In this document: positions 53,289 to 62,621 of the stretch, in pieces
How the letters are laid out: each line of letters starts with the position of its first letter
How positions within the stretch are numbered: the first letter of the stretch is position 1
Made by a program: the position numbers and the translations under genes
The notes under the pieces: generated by a model
The model's database searches: none
Told to the model about the DNA's origin: nothing
The model's input: the letters and a program-made list of their open reading frames with translations, nothing else
Assembly (NCBI RefSeq): GCF_964340395.1
Contig: NC_135565.1
Coordinates: forward strand, 10,436,742 to 10,500,741
Reading direction: 5' to 3'
DNA: 64,000 nucleotides
Source: Glandiceps talaboti
Lineage: Eukaryota > Hemichordata > Enteropneusta > Spengelidae

Positions 53289-53610
53289 TTACAAAATAAT
53301 GCTGAGCTAGGCAATACAGTTAGTGAAAGTAAAATGTGACCCTCCCCTAATCCCAATATTGCCCTCCTCTGAGAACCGATTTGTAAAAAGTGACTACCCA
53401 ATTTCCACGACCTTCCCCCTCCTTGTCATTACTTAAGGCTCCCTAACATAATTATACCAGCGACAGTAATATCAAAGAAAAATCGGGGAAAGCAATGACT
53501 GTTTTGAACATATTGACTCATACTTCAAACACAGCAGAACCAGTAAAAATAGACGCGAATTGTCGTGACGTAGAACAACCAGGGGATATATTCCATATTT
53601 TTGTTCATCT

Positions 53611-54200
53611 TGGCTCGTGCATGTTATAATAAAAGATAATGTAATGTTCTCTTTACGCATACTTATCTATCACTTACGATTGACAGAACTCAGACCTAGT
53701 ATTCAGGCATTATATGTAAATGAGTCGATGACGTAATTTAGTATGCGTACACTAAAAGGTCAATGAACCTTCGTTATGTCATCAGCTGTGCTAACAACAC
53801 CAATTAAAAAGACATATTGCCATTAGCATTATGCCAAATCAGTTTAATCGCGATTTCTTGCTATTATTTGTGTAAATCATCCGAGTAAAAAAAGTTATAA
53901 AAATATGACTTACAAATTAAAATTTCGACTCACCGGCAGAGTCAAATGTTTTGGAAGTCAATCTCAAATTTTTGACTCTAAGAGTAGAACTTTTCATTTA
54001 TTGTAACTAAGACGCCAGAGTCCCGCAACATTCATTCTCGCATATTGTGATTTATCTAAGAAACGGTGACAAAGAACCGCAGGTTCATTCCTCTTGAGTT
54101 ATTTGAAATGATCTTGAACCGTTTCACCCCATCACTTTTATCTCCAGTAGCAGGCTGGCTTATTGGGAAAATGCCATTTCAGCCTTTTTTTTAAAAATTC
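53611..54200. other. non-coding stretch
   Basis: Nothing recognised. Confidence 0.4.
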
Positions 54201-54512
54201 CGACAGTACAATTGATTTCTTTGTAACACGGACAATTTAGTTGTCATGGCATTTGTGTACCACCGATAATAAAGTTGATTTCTTTGTGCTACGGACAGTT
54301 CTTGACTTCTTTATTGAATGGACTGTTTACTTGACGTTTGTAATAACACGGACAATATAATTGATTTCTTTGTAACACGGACAGTTTCGTTGACTGCTTT
54401 GTACCACGGACAATATAATTGATTTCTTTGTAACACGGACAGTATGGTTGATTTCTTTTGTACCGCGGACAATTTTATTGACATCTTTTCTAGCACGGGT
54501 CGTTAGGTGACT
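54201..54512. repeat. ~30-bp minisatellite, about 10 units
   Basis: Units of the form ATTGATTTCTTTGTAACACG plus GACAGT(N)2-4, alternating loosely with GTTGACT/TTTGTACCACGGACAAT variants. Confidence 0.85.
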
Positions 54513-56096
54513 ACTTTTTATAAAATGTGTAATCGGTGAAGTCTGTCATCAACATTCATGTATGACAACAAATGAATTACATTTGTTTCCAACCCGTGTC
54601 TAATTCAATTGCTAAAATTGTTCTGGTTCATAGTTTGGCGGGGCTTGAATATTGATGTATTGTGTAATTGAAATCGTACTTTTTTTGGCGGGAAAGTTGA
54701 CATTTTGAACATTTTTGTAAAGGATGACTGCGTTATTGGCAAAGAATTACTGTCGATTACGTATCAACGTAAAGCTGTCTGCCCATCCACCATTTTAGCA
54801 CTTTTGTAGGCGCATGTGTCTAATATATTTATGTAACGATTATGAAAATATGACTCCGTAGATATCTGTAGATCTGTCCCTCTATTCATCCACAGACATG
54901 CAACGCTAAAAGATACACGAATTTGACGATTGGCGAATGACGATCGGCTCAAGGTATTTCACCGAGCCTTTCGGTGACAGGTGTCCGAGGCTTTTGGTGG
55001 ACTTAGTGAACGATTGGAAGGCCATTTGTATGCATGGTCAGAGCTCACGGCCCGTTACCCTTTCGATCTATGCCAAGCAGTCATGTGTCCTTTATTCAGT
55101 GTTGAAGCCACTGGGCATGAAATGCGAAACGACAGTTGATGCATAGTCGTCTCCTGTGTGTCTGTGTGTCTCTCTACTATCAACCTTCATCCCTTACACT
55201 GTACAAACATTACCATGTAGTAGCATAGATGTAAACATTGATTTTGTAACTTCTTTTCAATCTCTACAAGACTTTTGAGGAATACGTCAATATTTTTTTT
55301 TTACTGTAGAATAAGAAAGAAATAGTGATGGTAGTAAATGAATTATTTTGCCATTGTTAAATGATGTTCAACTAAAAATACGCTGAATGAACATTACTGA
55401 ATAAAAAATGATTTAATTTTCTAGATATGAAAGAATTCGATTGGTAATACAATAACTGCATTCAAATGGTTGAAATATAACGTGTCATTTTTTTCTGTCC
55501 CCCCCCGCCATGCCTGCTGGGACTGACTTTAACACATGGAAAGATAGACAGTGGAATCTGGAAATGTGATTACACGGATTGGAATCAAAGATAGTGTACT
55601 TGGCTTTTACTAAAGCTGCAGTAGATGAAACCTTTCGCAAATTTTAGTTAATTTGTGCACACTTTAATAAAAACAGTACACCAAAGCACATTCCAATCGT
55701 TTCACTTAACTGAAACGCCCTATTAATAATAATTAGTGGTACCGCATACACTGTCTTGATGTCCGTATGTAAACAGTCAAGCTAAGAAATTGTAAATACG
55801 TGGGTTGTTGACAGGGTTTGGTCACGTGGTTCGAATACATGCTTCAGAGAGGGAATACGACAACTACCGTTCCTTTGGCAATGGGTGCAGGGGAGGGGGG
55901 GGTTAATAACGCCATGTAACCTAATCTGTTATCATTGCCCATATTTCGTTGATTACAAAGTTCTCGTTATTTTGTTGTCATTTAGTGTTCTCCGTCAATG
56001 CAATAATTTTGTTGTCGTTCAGTGTTCGCCATCGATATGAATCTAATATTAATAAAGATTTTAATTAATAGAAGTCCTGTCATGATGGCACCGGAT
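54513..56096. other. non-coding stretch, no supported gene
   Basis: A 69-codon plus frame at 54937-55146 and a minus frame at 54764-54952 have no recognisable domain. Small C and G runs lie near 55500 and 55893. Confidence 0.4.
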
Positions 56097-56100
56097 TAAA

Positions 56101-56442
56101 GTGGTCATATGGATGAGGATTGGATATTTATTTTAGATTTTATCATTCATCAAAACAATTTTATAGTGGCTTCCTGCTTGAAAAACCAGCGTGAAACAAC
56201 ATTGACCGAGTATGTGTTTACCTTAATCAATAGCAAAAAAAACTAACAAAAAGTATTAAAAAGTTTGTTATTGTACGTACAACAAGAAAGATTTTACACA
56301 TTTTATTAATCTTCTGCAATTTATTGAATTACAAAGAAGGACTTGGTATATGTTGTTTCACACTGAAGTAGGAAGCCACGATAAAATTGTTGTATAAATT
56401 AAAAATCTAAAATAAATACCCAGTCCTCGTCCTTGTGATCAC
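56101..56442. mobile_element. TTAA-flanked element with ~105-bp inverted arms
   Basis: Left arm 56101-56205 and right arm 56343-56442 are inverted copies at roughly 80-85% identity by eye, sharing AGTG(G/A)TCA, GA(T/C)GAGGA(T/C)TGG, TATTTATTTTAGATTTT, CAATTTTAT(A/C)GTGGCTTC and GTGTGAAACAACAT-type blocks. TTAA lies directly outside both ends (56097-56100 and 56443-56446), as for piggyBac- or Kolobok-type non-autonomous elements. The spacer of ~140 bp is AT-rich and non-coding. A long dsRNA hairpin would form if transcribed. Confidence 0.85.
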
Positions 56443-56446
56443 TTTA

Positions 56447-57654
56447 AGTAATGAAACAAATTTTCACAGTGAATATATACTTAATGAAGATAAGAAAACT
56501 GTAAATTTTAACGGTCATTTTTGTTCTGTTTGCTTTACAGGTGAAATATAATTAACGTCATGTTGAGTATTAAATTGCAAAAAGGGATAAACTAGAGAAA
56601 ATTTGTAATAATTGGATTTTTGGAAGGAAACTGATAAAAGTTCGTTTCATCAGAACTCAGTCCACTATAGCGGTCTGAAATCGAAACCAAAATGAAATTT
56701 GATATTTACTCAAATTTTTCAATACAAAAAGTATAAAAAACTAAGTAAAAAAAGGACACAATATATGAATGGCAAAGTTTGGTAAAACAAATGAAATAAA
56801 ATGAAATAAAATGAAATATAGAATATTGCAAAGTTAAGTAAAAATAAATAAATAAATAAAATAAAATACAAAATAAAACAAACATTAAATAAAGTAATGT
56901 AAGATTACGCTGAAGGCTTTTAGCAACAAATAAAAAAAACGAGAGGTCTGTGTTAGCCGTCGACAGGAATCCGTCAAAAGTCAAATTTGTACACATGACA
57001 CTTGGAAATGGAAATATTGTTATCGCATTCATAAGTTGAATTGAGAAACCATGCTTTTTTTATTTACCTCTTTTAAAAAAGAAATGATAAGAAGAATGTA
57101 TTAGTTTCTGTAACTCGCATTGACGATATTACGAGACAATTAATCAGATAACCGTCACTAGTACGACTTCGGCTCTTGGATCAATTTACAGTTTTTGAGC
57201 GTGTGGTCGAGCCGCTATAGCTCCGGGCTATGTAAAGCAGTGCTCGGTCATCCGTCTACCGCTATTGTTCCCTGCTCCACACCATCGTACATCGAAAACT
57301 TATCACTTTTTAAGGACACGTCGTCGAAGGGGGCCTACACATTCACCAACTGTGCGGCTAATTGAATGAACTGCCCCGTCACACATCTGTATGCTTATTT
57401 CACTATCGTTAATATAGTGTGGCCCTCCAAAACCTCAGAACGCATCACAGGACGTGTACCTGACTGTTTCTCACTAAAAAAACAGTACTTGTTGTTTAAC
57501 TTCAACTTCAATAAAGAGCTCATTTATAAAGATGTAATACGGGCTTAACTGATGAAGAAATAAAAGAACAACTATATACTCGCAACACTGTGATTTTTCC
57601 CCCAGGAGATGTCAAAGATATCAGCTGTAATTTTTAGTTACACTTTTGCTGTAC
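56447..57654. other. non-coding stretch, no supported gene
   Basis: (AATAAA)/(ATGAA)-type simple sequence near 56790-56890 produces a Phe/Tyr/Leu-rich minus-strand frame (56706-57032), not a gene. Otherwise nothing recognised. Confidence 0.45.
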
Positions 57655-57929
57655 CTGTAAGAGTTAACGCCGATATGATTGTCGTTGAAGTAATTGACTC
57701 CGGTGTTGTACAAGACGAAAGGCGTTGGTCGGAATGAGATAAATAGTAGGACTATTGGACCAAAGTAGGTTGAACAGTTACTAGACATAAAGGGACGTCT
57801 TAATCGAGTATTAAAGCCATTCATCACGGCAGTCGTCAGAGTGCTATCTACGTAGTCAATAAATATGAATGATGCCGACGAATCCCAAGGTAATGATTGC
57901 ATAAAATACTTCCAACATGTGGTCCGGTA
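57655..57929 (-). CDS. internal-exon candidate, 275 bp, product unknown
   Basis: On the minus strand a pyrimidine-rich tract ending TTCTTATCTCAG precedes an open stretch of 91 codons plus 2 bases, followed by CAG|GTACAG. The translation (starting YRTTCWKYFMQSLPWDSS and later containing CSTYFGPIVLLFISFRP) is not low-complexity, has three Cys and a hydrophobic segment. It is open for longer than most non-repeat frames here. I do not recognise the family and could not find partner exons. Both splice signals and the balanced composition are the only support. Confidence 0.22.
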
Positions 57930-59420
57930 CTGAGATAAGAACCTTATAAATGAGAAAACGAAGTCTAGCTAGTTTGAACAGGAAAGAATTCATGGAGTGA
58001 GCCCCAAGTGGCGCATTCTACTACGACTGACATCCAAGCCATGCATCCTAATGCGCTCTGGGTACAAGCCAATACCACGATGATTGACGTGCTTCTAATG
58101 ATCCGTGCTACGATCATATCAAGACTTCAAGTCCTTATCAGTCTTTCAGTTTTTTAATTTCTCTATCTCGCTATCTCATATCTGCTCGGCTCATCGTATC
58201 TAAATTGAATTGAGGCGAAACAGGTCTCTTAGCTCGTATTAAAGAAAAACAAGCGTAGATAAGAAGGGAGCTGGTCTAAAAAAAAGATTGCCATCGGGGG
58301 GAAAGTGTGTTTGTATTGGTGAGTTTGTACTGACATTTCTACAGATAAGACATTGAACCAAAGTCTATTTATAGTATTTGCGTTATTACTTATTTGCCAA
58401 TTAAAGTATACTTCCCTTAATGTTAACTAATCCTCCTATGTATATATCACTTTTCTCGAAGCATGTCGAACACGGTGACGATTATAGCTACAAAGCAACC
58501 CCCTGTCTTCCACAAATGTCAGTGAAGGAGTCTTTAGACCCGAGGCTGGTCCAAAACTAACGAGTTAGTGTTGCATGTCGGCTACCTGATCGCCGTATAA
58601 TAATCGGAGGCAGAATTACACACCAGAGGGCGAGTAAAATCAATATTTTCTTTAAAAACATTGCATCCTTTATTAAAAAATTCTTCAATTTCTATGTGTC
58701 AGTATCAATATTCTACCTAGTTGTAAGTGACAAGAGAGGTTTGACATTTTCTGAAGTAAAAGCCTATCTGACGTTGATTTCCAGTTGGCGGGACATTTAC
58801 ATTTGATGGCTAGGATAAGAGTTGTCGATAATGGAGATTCACTGCGTTGATGGCATCATCTTCATGGCCTACTGATTCCACTATGGGACTATGTATAGTC
58901 ACACATAAAAATGTCTTTGATGTCCGTCGAGGGTTTCACCGATATCAACATTGTCACGACATTTCTTCGCTTTAGTACTATGTGCTTTCTCGCTCGCAGA
59001 ATGGCGCCCTCTCTGGTTGAAATGATCTAGCTAATGCGATCTTGAATCTGTATTTACTTTAACTCACACAGTGAGAGAATGTGGTTATGGTACAATACTA
59101 AATGCAACCAGTACAAGTCACAGAAAAGAGGCGTGTTTTTTTATGGATAAAATTTATTCAAAATAGTACTGTACTAAATGTGTATGTATGTATGTACATA
59201 GCTACTGGAGTATGGTATAACTCGTAGCAGTTTTCATCTTTCATCAGAATAAGATTATATCGAGAAATGTAAGATAAATGTACAGTTGAAATACAGTAAA
59301 AATGTCAAGTTGACAAACAACATTCACCCCTGCTCACTGAACTCAAGTAATGATAAAGTTCATTATTGTGTGTAGTATGTCTGAAATTTGATTAACATTT
59401 CACATCGTCTATAATTACAA
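57930..59420. other. non-coding stretch, no supported gene
   Basis: Nothing recognised. A partial CTCF-like ACACCAGAGGGCGA occurs at 58620-58633, matching 12 of 14 consensus positions. Confidence 0.4.
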
Positions 59421-59506
59421 TGTATGTATGTATGTATGTATGTATGTATGTATGTATGTATGTATGTATGTATGTATGTATGTATGTATGTATGTATGTA
59501 TGTATG

Positions 59507-59552
<46 letters not shown>
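59421..59552. repeat. (ATGT)n microsatellite, ~130 bp
   Basis: About 32 ATGT units with one TATGTATA interruption at 59508. The open frames over it are artefacts. Confidence 0.98.
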
Positions 59553-59555
<3 letters not shown>

Positions 59556-60289
59556 TGTTTTGAAACTATTAACATTGAACGTCTTCCACAATTACGTACA
59601 AAAGGCGTGAAAAAGAAGGAGACTGTGCGACGTTCGGTGAATAGACGTAACCACTGACAATTAAAGAGTCGTGAATTGAGAATCGAGAATTGAGAATCGA
59701 GAGGAAATAGCAGCTTTAATAAGGTAGTTGGTTTAAAAACAAAGTAAAATAGTTCATGTGTGTTAGAGATGTTCTCTTTCATATATAGTTTGTTTTATAA
59801 CCGAACACACAGACATCGTTGTGCAAATCGATGTGGCCTTGCGTCCTTAAGCATGTCATTGTGTGTAATCGGTGTACGTGTGGAAAATCCAATTTAACCC
59901 ATCAGAGCGACATCAACTGACGCTTTTAAATTTTTACGAGAAAAGCTGTCAAGAGTCGATGATGTCGTGTGTGATATAGTTGCATTATCAATAATGTGCT
60001 CACTAGGTGTGAAGACACACCACCTGCCTATCTGACCTTTCACGACCTTTGACCCCATTGTCAGTCAAACGAAGTGTTGTGTCGATATCGCCTATCAATA
60101 GCAATATGAAAAGCAAGTTATATATTTTTTCAAAGTTGTAACACTGTCGTGATAACAATAGTGCGCCCCCAGTCGATAACGTTTTTAATTTTGTCGCAGC
60201 CTCTTCCAGGTCTTCATTATATTGCTTCGATATTTTCAGGTTTTTGATAAAAATACACCTGTAAAATAATTCACCCATGCTTGTGAGTA
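59553..60289. other. non-coding stretch with a DR1-like site
   Basis: GGGTCA-A-AGGTCG (minus strand) at 60044-60056. A GAGAAT(C/T)GAGAATTGAGAATC minirepeat occurs near 59678-59700. The 91-codon minus frame at 60003-60278 has no recognisable domain. Confidence 0.4.
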
Positions 60290-60615
60290 GGGCGCCTTCA
60301 GTATTTACAAGGGGGGGGGTATTTGAGGAATCGGGGGTGGGTCACATTTTACAAACCTGTTCTCGTGGGAGGGTCATATTTTGCATTACAATATTTGGGG
60401 GAGGGTCTCATTTTACAATTCGTAGTTTTGTGACCAAATTGAAGATTCAATTATTGTCAATTTGTTTTGTGTGTTTTGATATTTTAAAAGAGAGATGAAC
60501 ACTCAACATTTGTAAGAGAATTGTTTAATAAAACAATGCATTTTGTTGAGTGTACCATCTCACTTTATCACTCACACTGTCCGTGAATGTTGTTGTTAAA
60601 ATATGATGGTGATGG

Positions 60616-60650
<35 letters not shown>

Positions 60651-61155
60651 ATTTAGTTTTGAATGTCATAGAGAACACGGACAGTGATACATGTACTGAC
60701 TCAAGTAGTGACAGTGAGTCAGATTAAAGTGACACTGATAATGGCAATGTTGAAGGTGAAGGTGATGATGATGACAATGATATCAGGGAACTTTTACAAG
60801 TGACCAGATCAGACAGAGTATGCACAACATGGAAAGCACGTTTTAGATACTAACTAGATTGTGTATGATTATAAGAGAAAGGTCTCTAGCCAGTTGTTTT
60901 TACTGTTTGTCACTTTATATGTACAAATATTGCTTTCTAATACAGAGTCAAAATCATTTAATTTGTATGTATACATATAATGGGTATATTGATTAACATT
61001 CAGTATATGCAATTGTCATGGGGAGGGTCATGTTTTACAAAATGGGACATAGGGGATGGTCACTTTTTTACAAATGGAGAATGGGGGGAGGGTCATGTTT
61101 TTCTTAACAGACCATGTGTGATTTCCTCCGCCCCCTGTAAATACTGAAGGCTCCC
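60290..61155 (+). mobile_element. PIF/Harbinger-like element, copy 2
   Basis: The TIRs are GGGCGCCTTCAGTATTTACA and (inverted) GGGAGCCTTCAGTATTTACA, nearly identical to the element at 52479-53443. The right flank is TAA; the left flank reads GTA, so the target duplication is imperfect or mutated. Six subterminal copies of GGGAGGGTCA(T/C)(A/G)TTTTACAA lie inside, three near each end and all in the same plus-strand orientation. The interior carries an acidic coding remnant at 60587-60850. Confidence 0.78.
60587..60850 (+). pseudogene. acidic Asp/Ser-rich coding remnant inside the Harbinger-like element
   Basis: From the ATG at 60587 the frame reads through a (GAT)n poly-Asp tract, then TDSDTCTDSSSDSESD, a TAA at 60725, and continues in the same frame as SDTDNGNVEGEGDDDDNDIR and then RSDRVCTTWKARFRY to a TAA at 60851. 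The persistence of frame across an in-frame stop, and the mix of acidic low-complexity then basic/aromatic residues, suggests a decayed exon. Whether it was a transposon protein or captured host sequence I cannot tell. Confidence 0.45.
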
Positions 61156-61640
61156 TAACGTTGCAATTTTAGGAGAGCGTTACTATGGCAACCGTGAGCC
61201 AATGGTGTATTTTTGTGAAAAGACCTTGAAATGTTAATAAGCTCTTCATTAGAGAAGCTATCTGTGATAAGTGTGGTATCAGGCAATCATTTGACAAAGG
61301 AAACAAGCACCACAGGTTGGTAAAAACAGGACTGTGATACCGCCCTCTAGTGGCTACTTTGCATATTGTTTTCTCCTTTCTCTCTAAGTTTTAGGGAACG
61401 AATTGAGTTAACGATACATGTATATCTGTATCATCACTATGCTGACAATCGCTGGTTCAAATCTAAAAAAAATGACAAGTTCATTCTGTACACTAATTAC
61501 TAATTACTAATCAATTATTGTTTTGGGGTGAGCGAAATCTATGTGCAGTAATCGGTATAATGTATACTAAATCATTGGTGGTAGTTGGGACTCTGTGGAT
61601 AAACTGTGAATATCGTACGTCATACAGGATCATGGGAGGG
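61156..61640. other. spacer before the LINE, with zinc-ligand-like codons
   Basis: Plus-strand 61255-61330 encodes AICDKCGIRQSFDKGNKHHR and LVKTGL then a stop, with a CxxC and an HH pair that look like part of a zinc-binding fold. It could be an older ORF1 fragment or chance. A CTCF-like site lies at 61340-61353. There is no other feature. Confidence 0.3.
61340..61353 (-). promoter_or_regulatory. CTCF-like core motif
   Basis: The minus strand reads CCACTAGAGGGCGG, which fits all 14 positions of the bilaterian CTCF core CCASYAGRKGGCRS as I know it. Such sites are often carried by repeats. Occupancy is unknown. Confidence 0.4.
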
Positions 61641-62621
61641 TCGTACGTTAACAGAATAACCTCCCAGCTTCAGACCCTAAAACCTCTACAAAACCCAGTC
61701 CAGTTGTAAACCATGATCCCAACCTTCAAATGTCCATCCAGCAGTTCCAACAAAGAACTTCTATAGTGTACTCATGGAACCACTGAGTGACAGTAACCCT
61801 AAAGTAAGGTCACCAATAAAACCTAATAATGATTTGAACAACAAGTCCTATCAACAACCAACATGTACTGATGAGAAAACTATTATCTTCGGGGACTCAA
61901 TGTTACACAGAATCCAAGAAGAAAGACTAAATAACACCAAAGTGATGGCAGTAAACGGAGCTATGTTTCCCGAAATTATTGGAGGTATAAAATATGTCTG
62001 CCTATGTTAAACAGTGTGATAATGTGATTATACATGCTGGTACTAATGACGTGAAAAATAAAATTCAATATCACCACAGAATATAGCAGAGGAATGTGGC
62101 AATGCAGTCCAACTTGTCTAAGCAATCAACCCAAGAGCAAAGGTACTGATCTCTAGTATTTGCCCAAGGATGGATAGAAAGCAGAGTGACGTTGGTTTAG
62201 TAAACAATCAACTAAGATTAGTTGCTGCAGATACAGATTCCATCTTTATTGATAACGACCGATGCTTAATGGGAAACAAACAAGGATTGATCCATCACTG
62301 TACTATGACTATGTACATTTGAACAACCAAGGTTTAAGAAGACTAGTGTGTAATTTGAGCAGATATGTAACTGCAATTAGGAAGGGAAACAACCGAAGAT
62401 CAGACCAGTCTCTACTACAGAGAAATGGCAATTCCAGTTATCATCAGCCTAAGTATAATGCTAGCAACTTCAACAGATACAGATCTCATCTCAGGGGTTG
62501 TTATAAGTGTGGAGAACCTGGCCACAGTCTACGCACTTGTCGTCATGAAATGAAACTGTTGTGCCATTCTTGCCAGAAAGTCGGCCATAAGGCAAAGTTC
62601 TGTAGTCACCGCTCAATATAG
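61641..62621 (+). pseudogene. LINE ORF1: SGNH hydrolase (esterase) domain plus two CCHC zinc knuckles, frameshifted
   Basis: ORF1-type protein of a non-LTR retrotransposon, expected to bind nucleic acid as a co-factor of retrotransposition. The clear part starts at the ATG at 61774. SGNH block I is IFGDSMLHRI near 61890. Block III, VIIHAGTNDV, lies near 62027-62056 in another frame. Block V, DYVHLNNQG, is near 62305. Ser, Asn, Asp and His of the catalytic set are therefore all present. The knuckles follow at about 62498-62600: CYKCGEPGHSLRTC and CHSCQKVGHKAKFC (both CX2CX4HX4C). It is broken by frameshifts near 62000, 62065 and 62275 and by a TAA inside QLV-AINPRA (about 62119), so it is inactive as read. 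An esterase ORF1 is characteristic of the CR1/L2 group. Q-rich coding-like sequence from about 61640 may be its degraded N-terminus. Confidence 0.85.

Larger units (their letters stand above)
52479..53443 (-). mobile_element. PIF/Harbinger-like non-autonomous element, copy 1
   Basis: The TIRs begin GGGAGCCTTCAGTAATT and (inverted) GGGAGCCTTAAGTAATG. TAA flanks both ends (52476-52478 and 53444-53446). Comparison with the uninterrupted site near 20020 shows a single TTA there, so a 3-bp duplication is demonstrated. A TWA target duplication with G-rich TIRs is typical of PIF/Harbinger (Tourist-like) elements. Subterminal GGGAGGGTCACATTTTAC-type repeats match the copy at 60290, in opposite orientation. 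The interior holds a telomere-like tract and a ~190-bp tandem duplication. No transposase frame remains. Confidence 0.8.
52326..53610 (-). mobile_element. dispersed hairpin-bearing repeat, copy 2, split by an insertion
   Basis: Pieces 52326-52478 and 53447-53610, joined, align as reverse complement with 19843-20166 over the full length. The hairpin with TTTGTCACT/AGTGACAAA loop stem is kept. Only one of the two ~21-bp CGCGT subrepeats is present. The element was split by the 965-bp TIR element at 52479-53443, so this copy is older than that insertion. Confidence 0.8.

Noticed and set aside
55829-55840. GGTTCGAATAC resembling a tRNA B box
   Set aside because: No A box at proper distance and no foldable acceptor stem; not a tRNA or SINE head.
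61448-61460. GGTTCAAATC, a B-box-like sequence near the LINE
   Set aside because: No matching A box or cloverleaf could be drawn.
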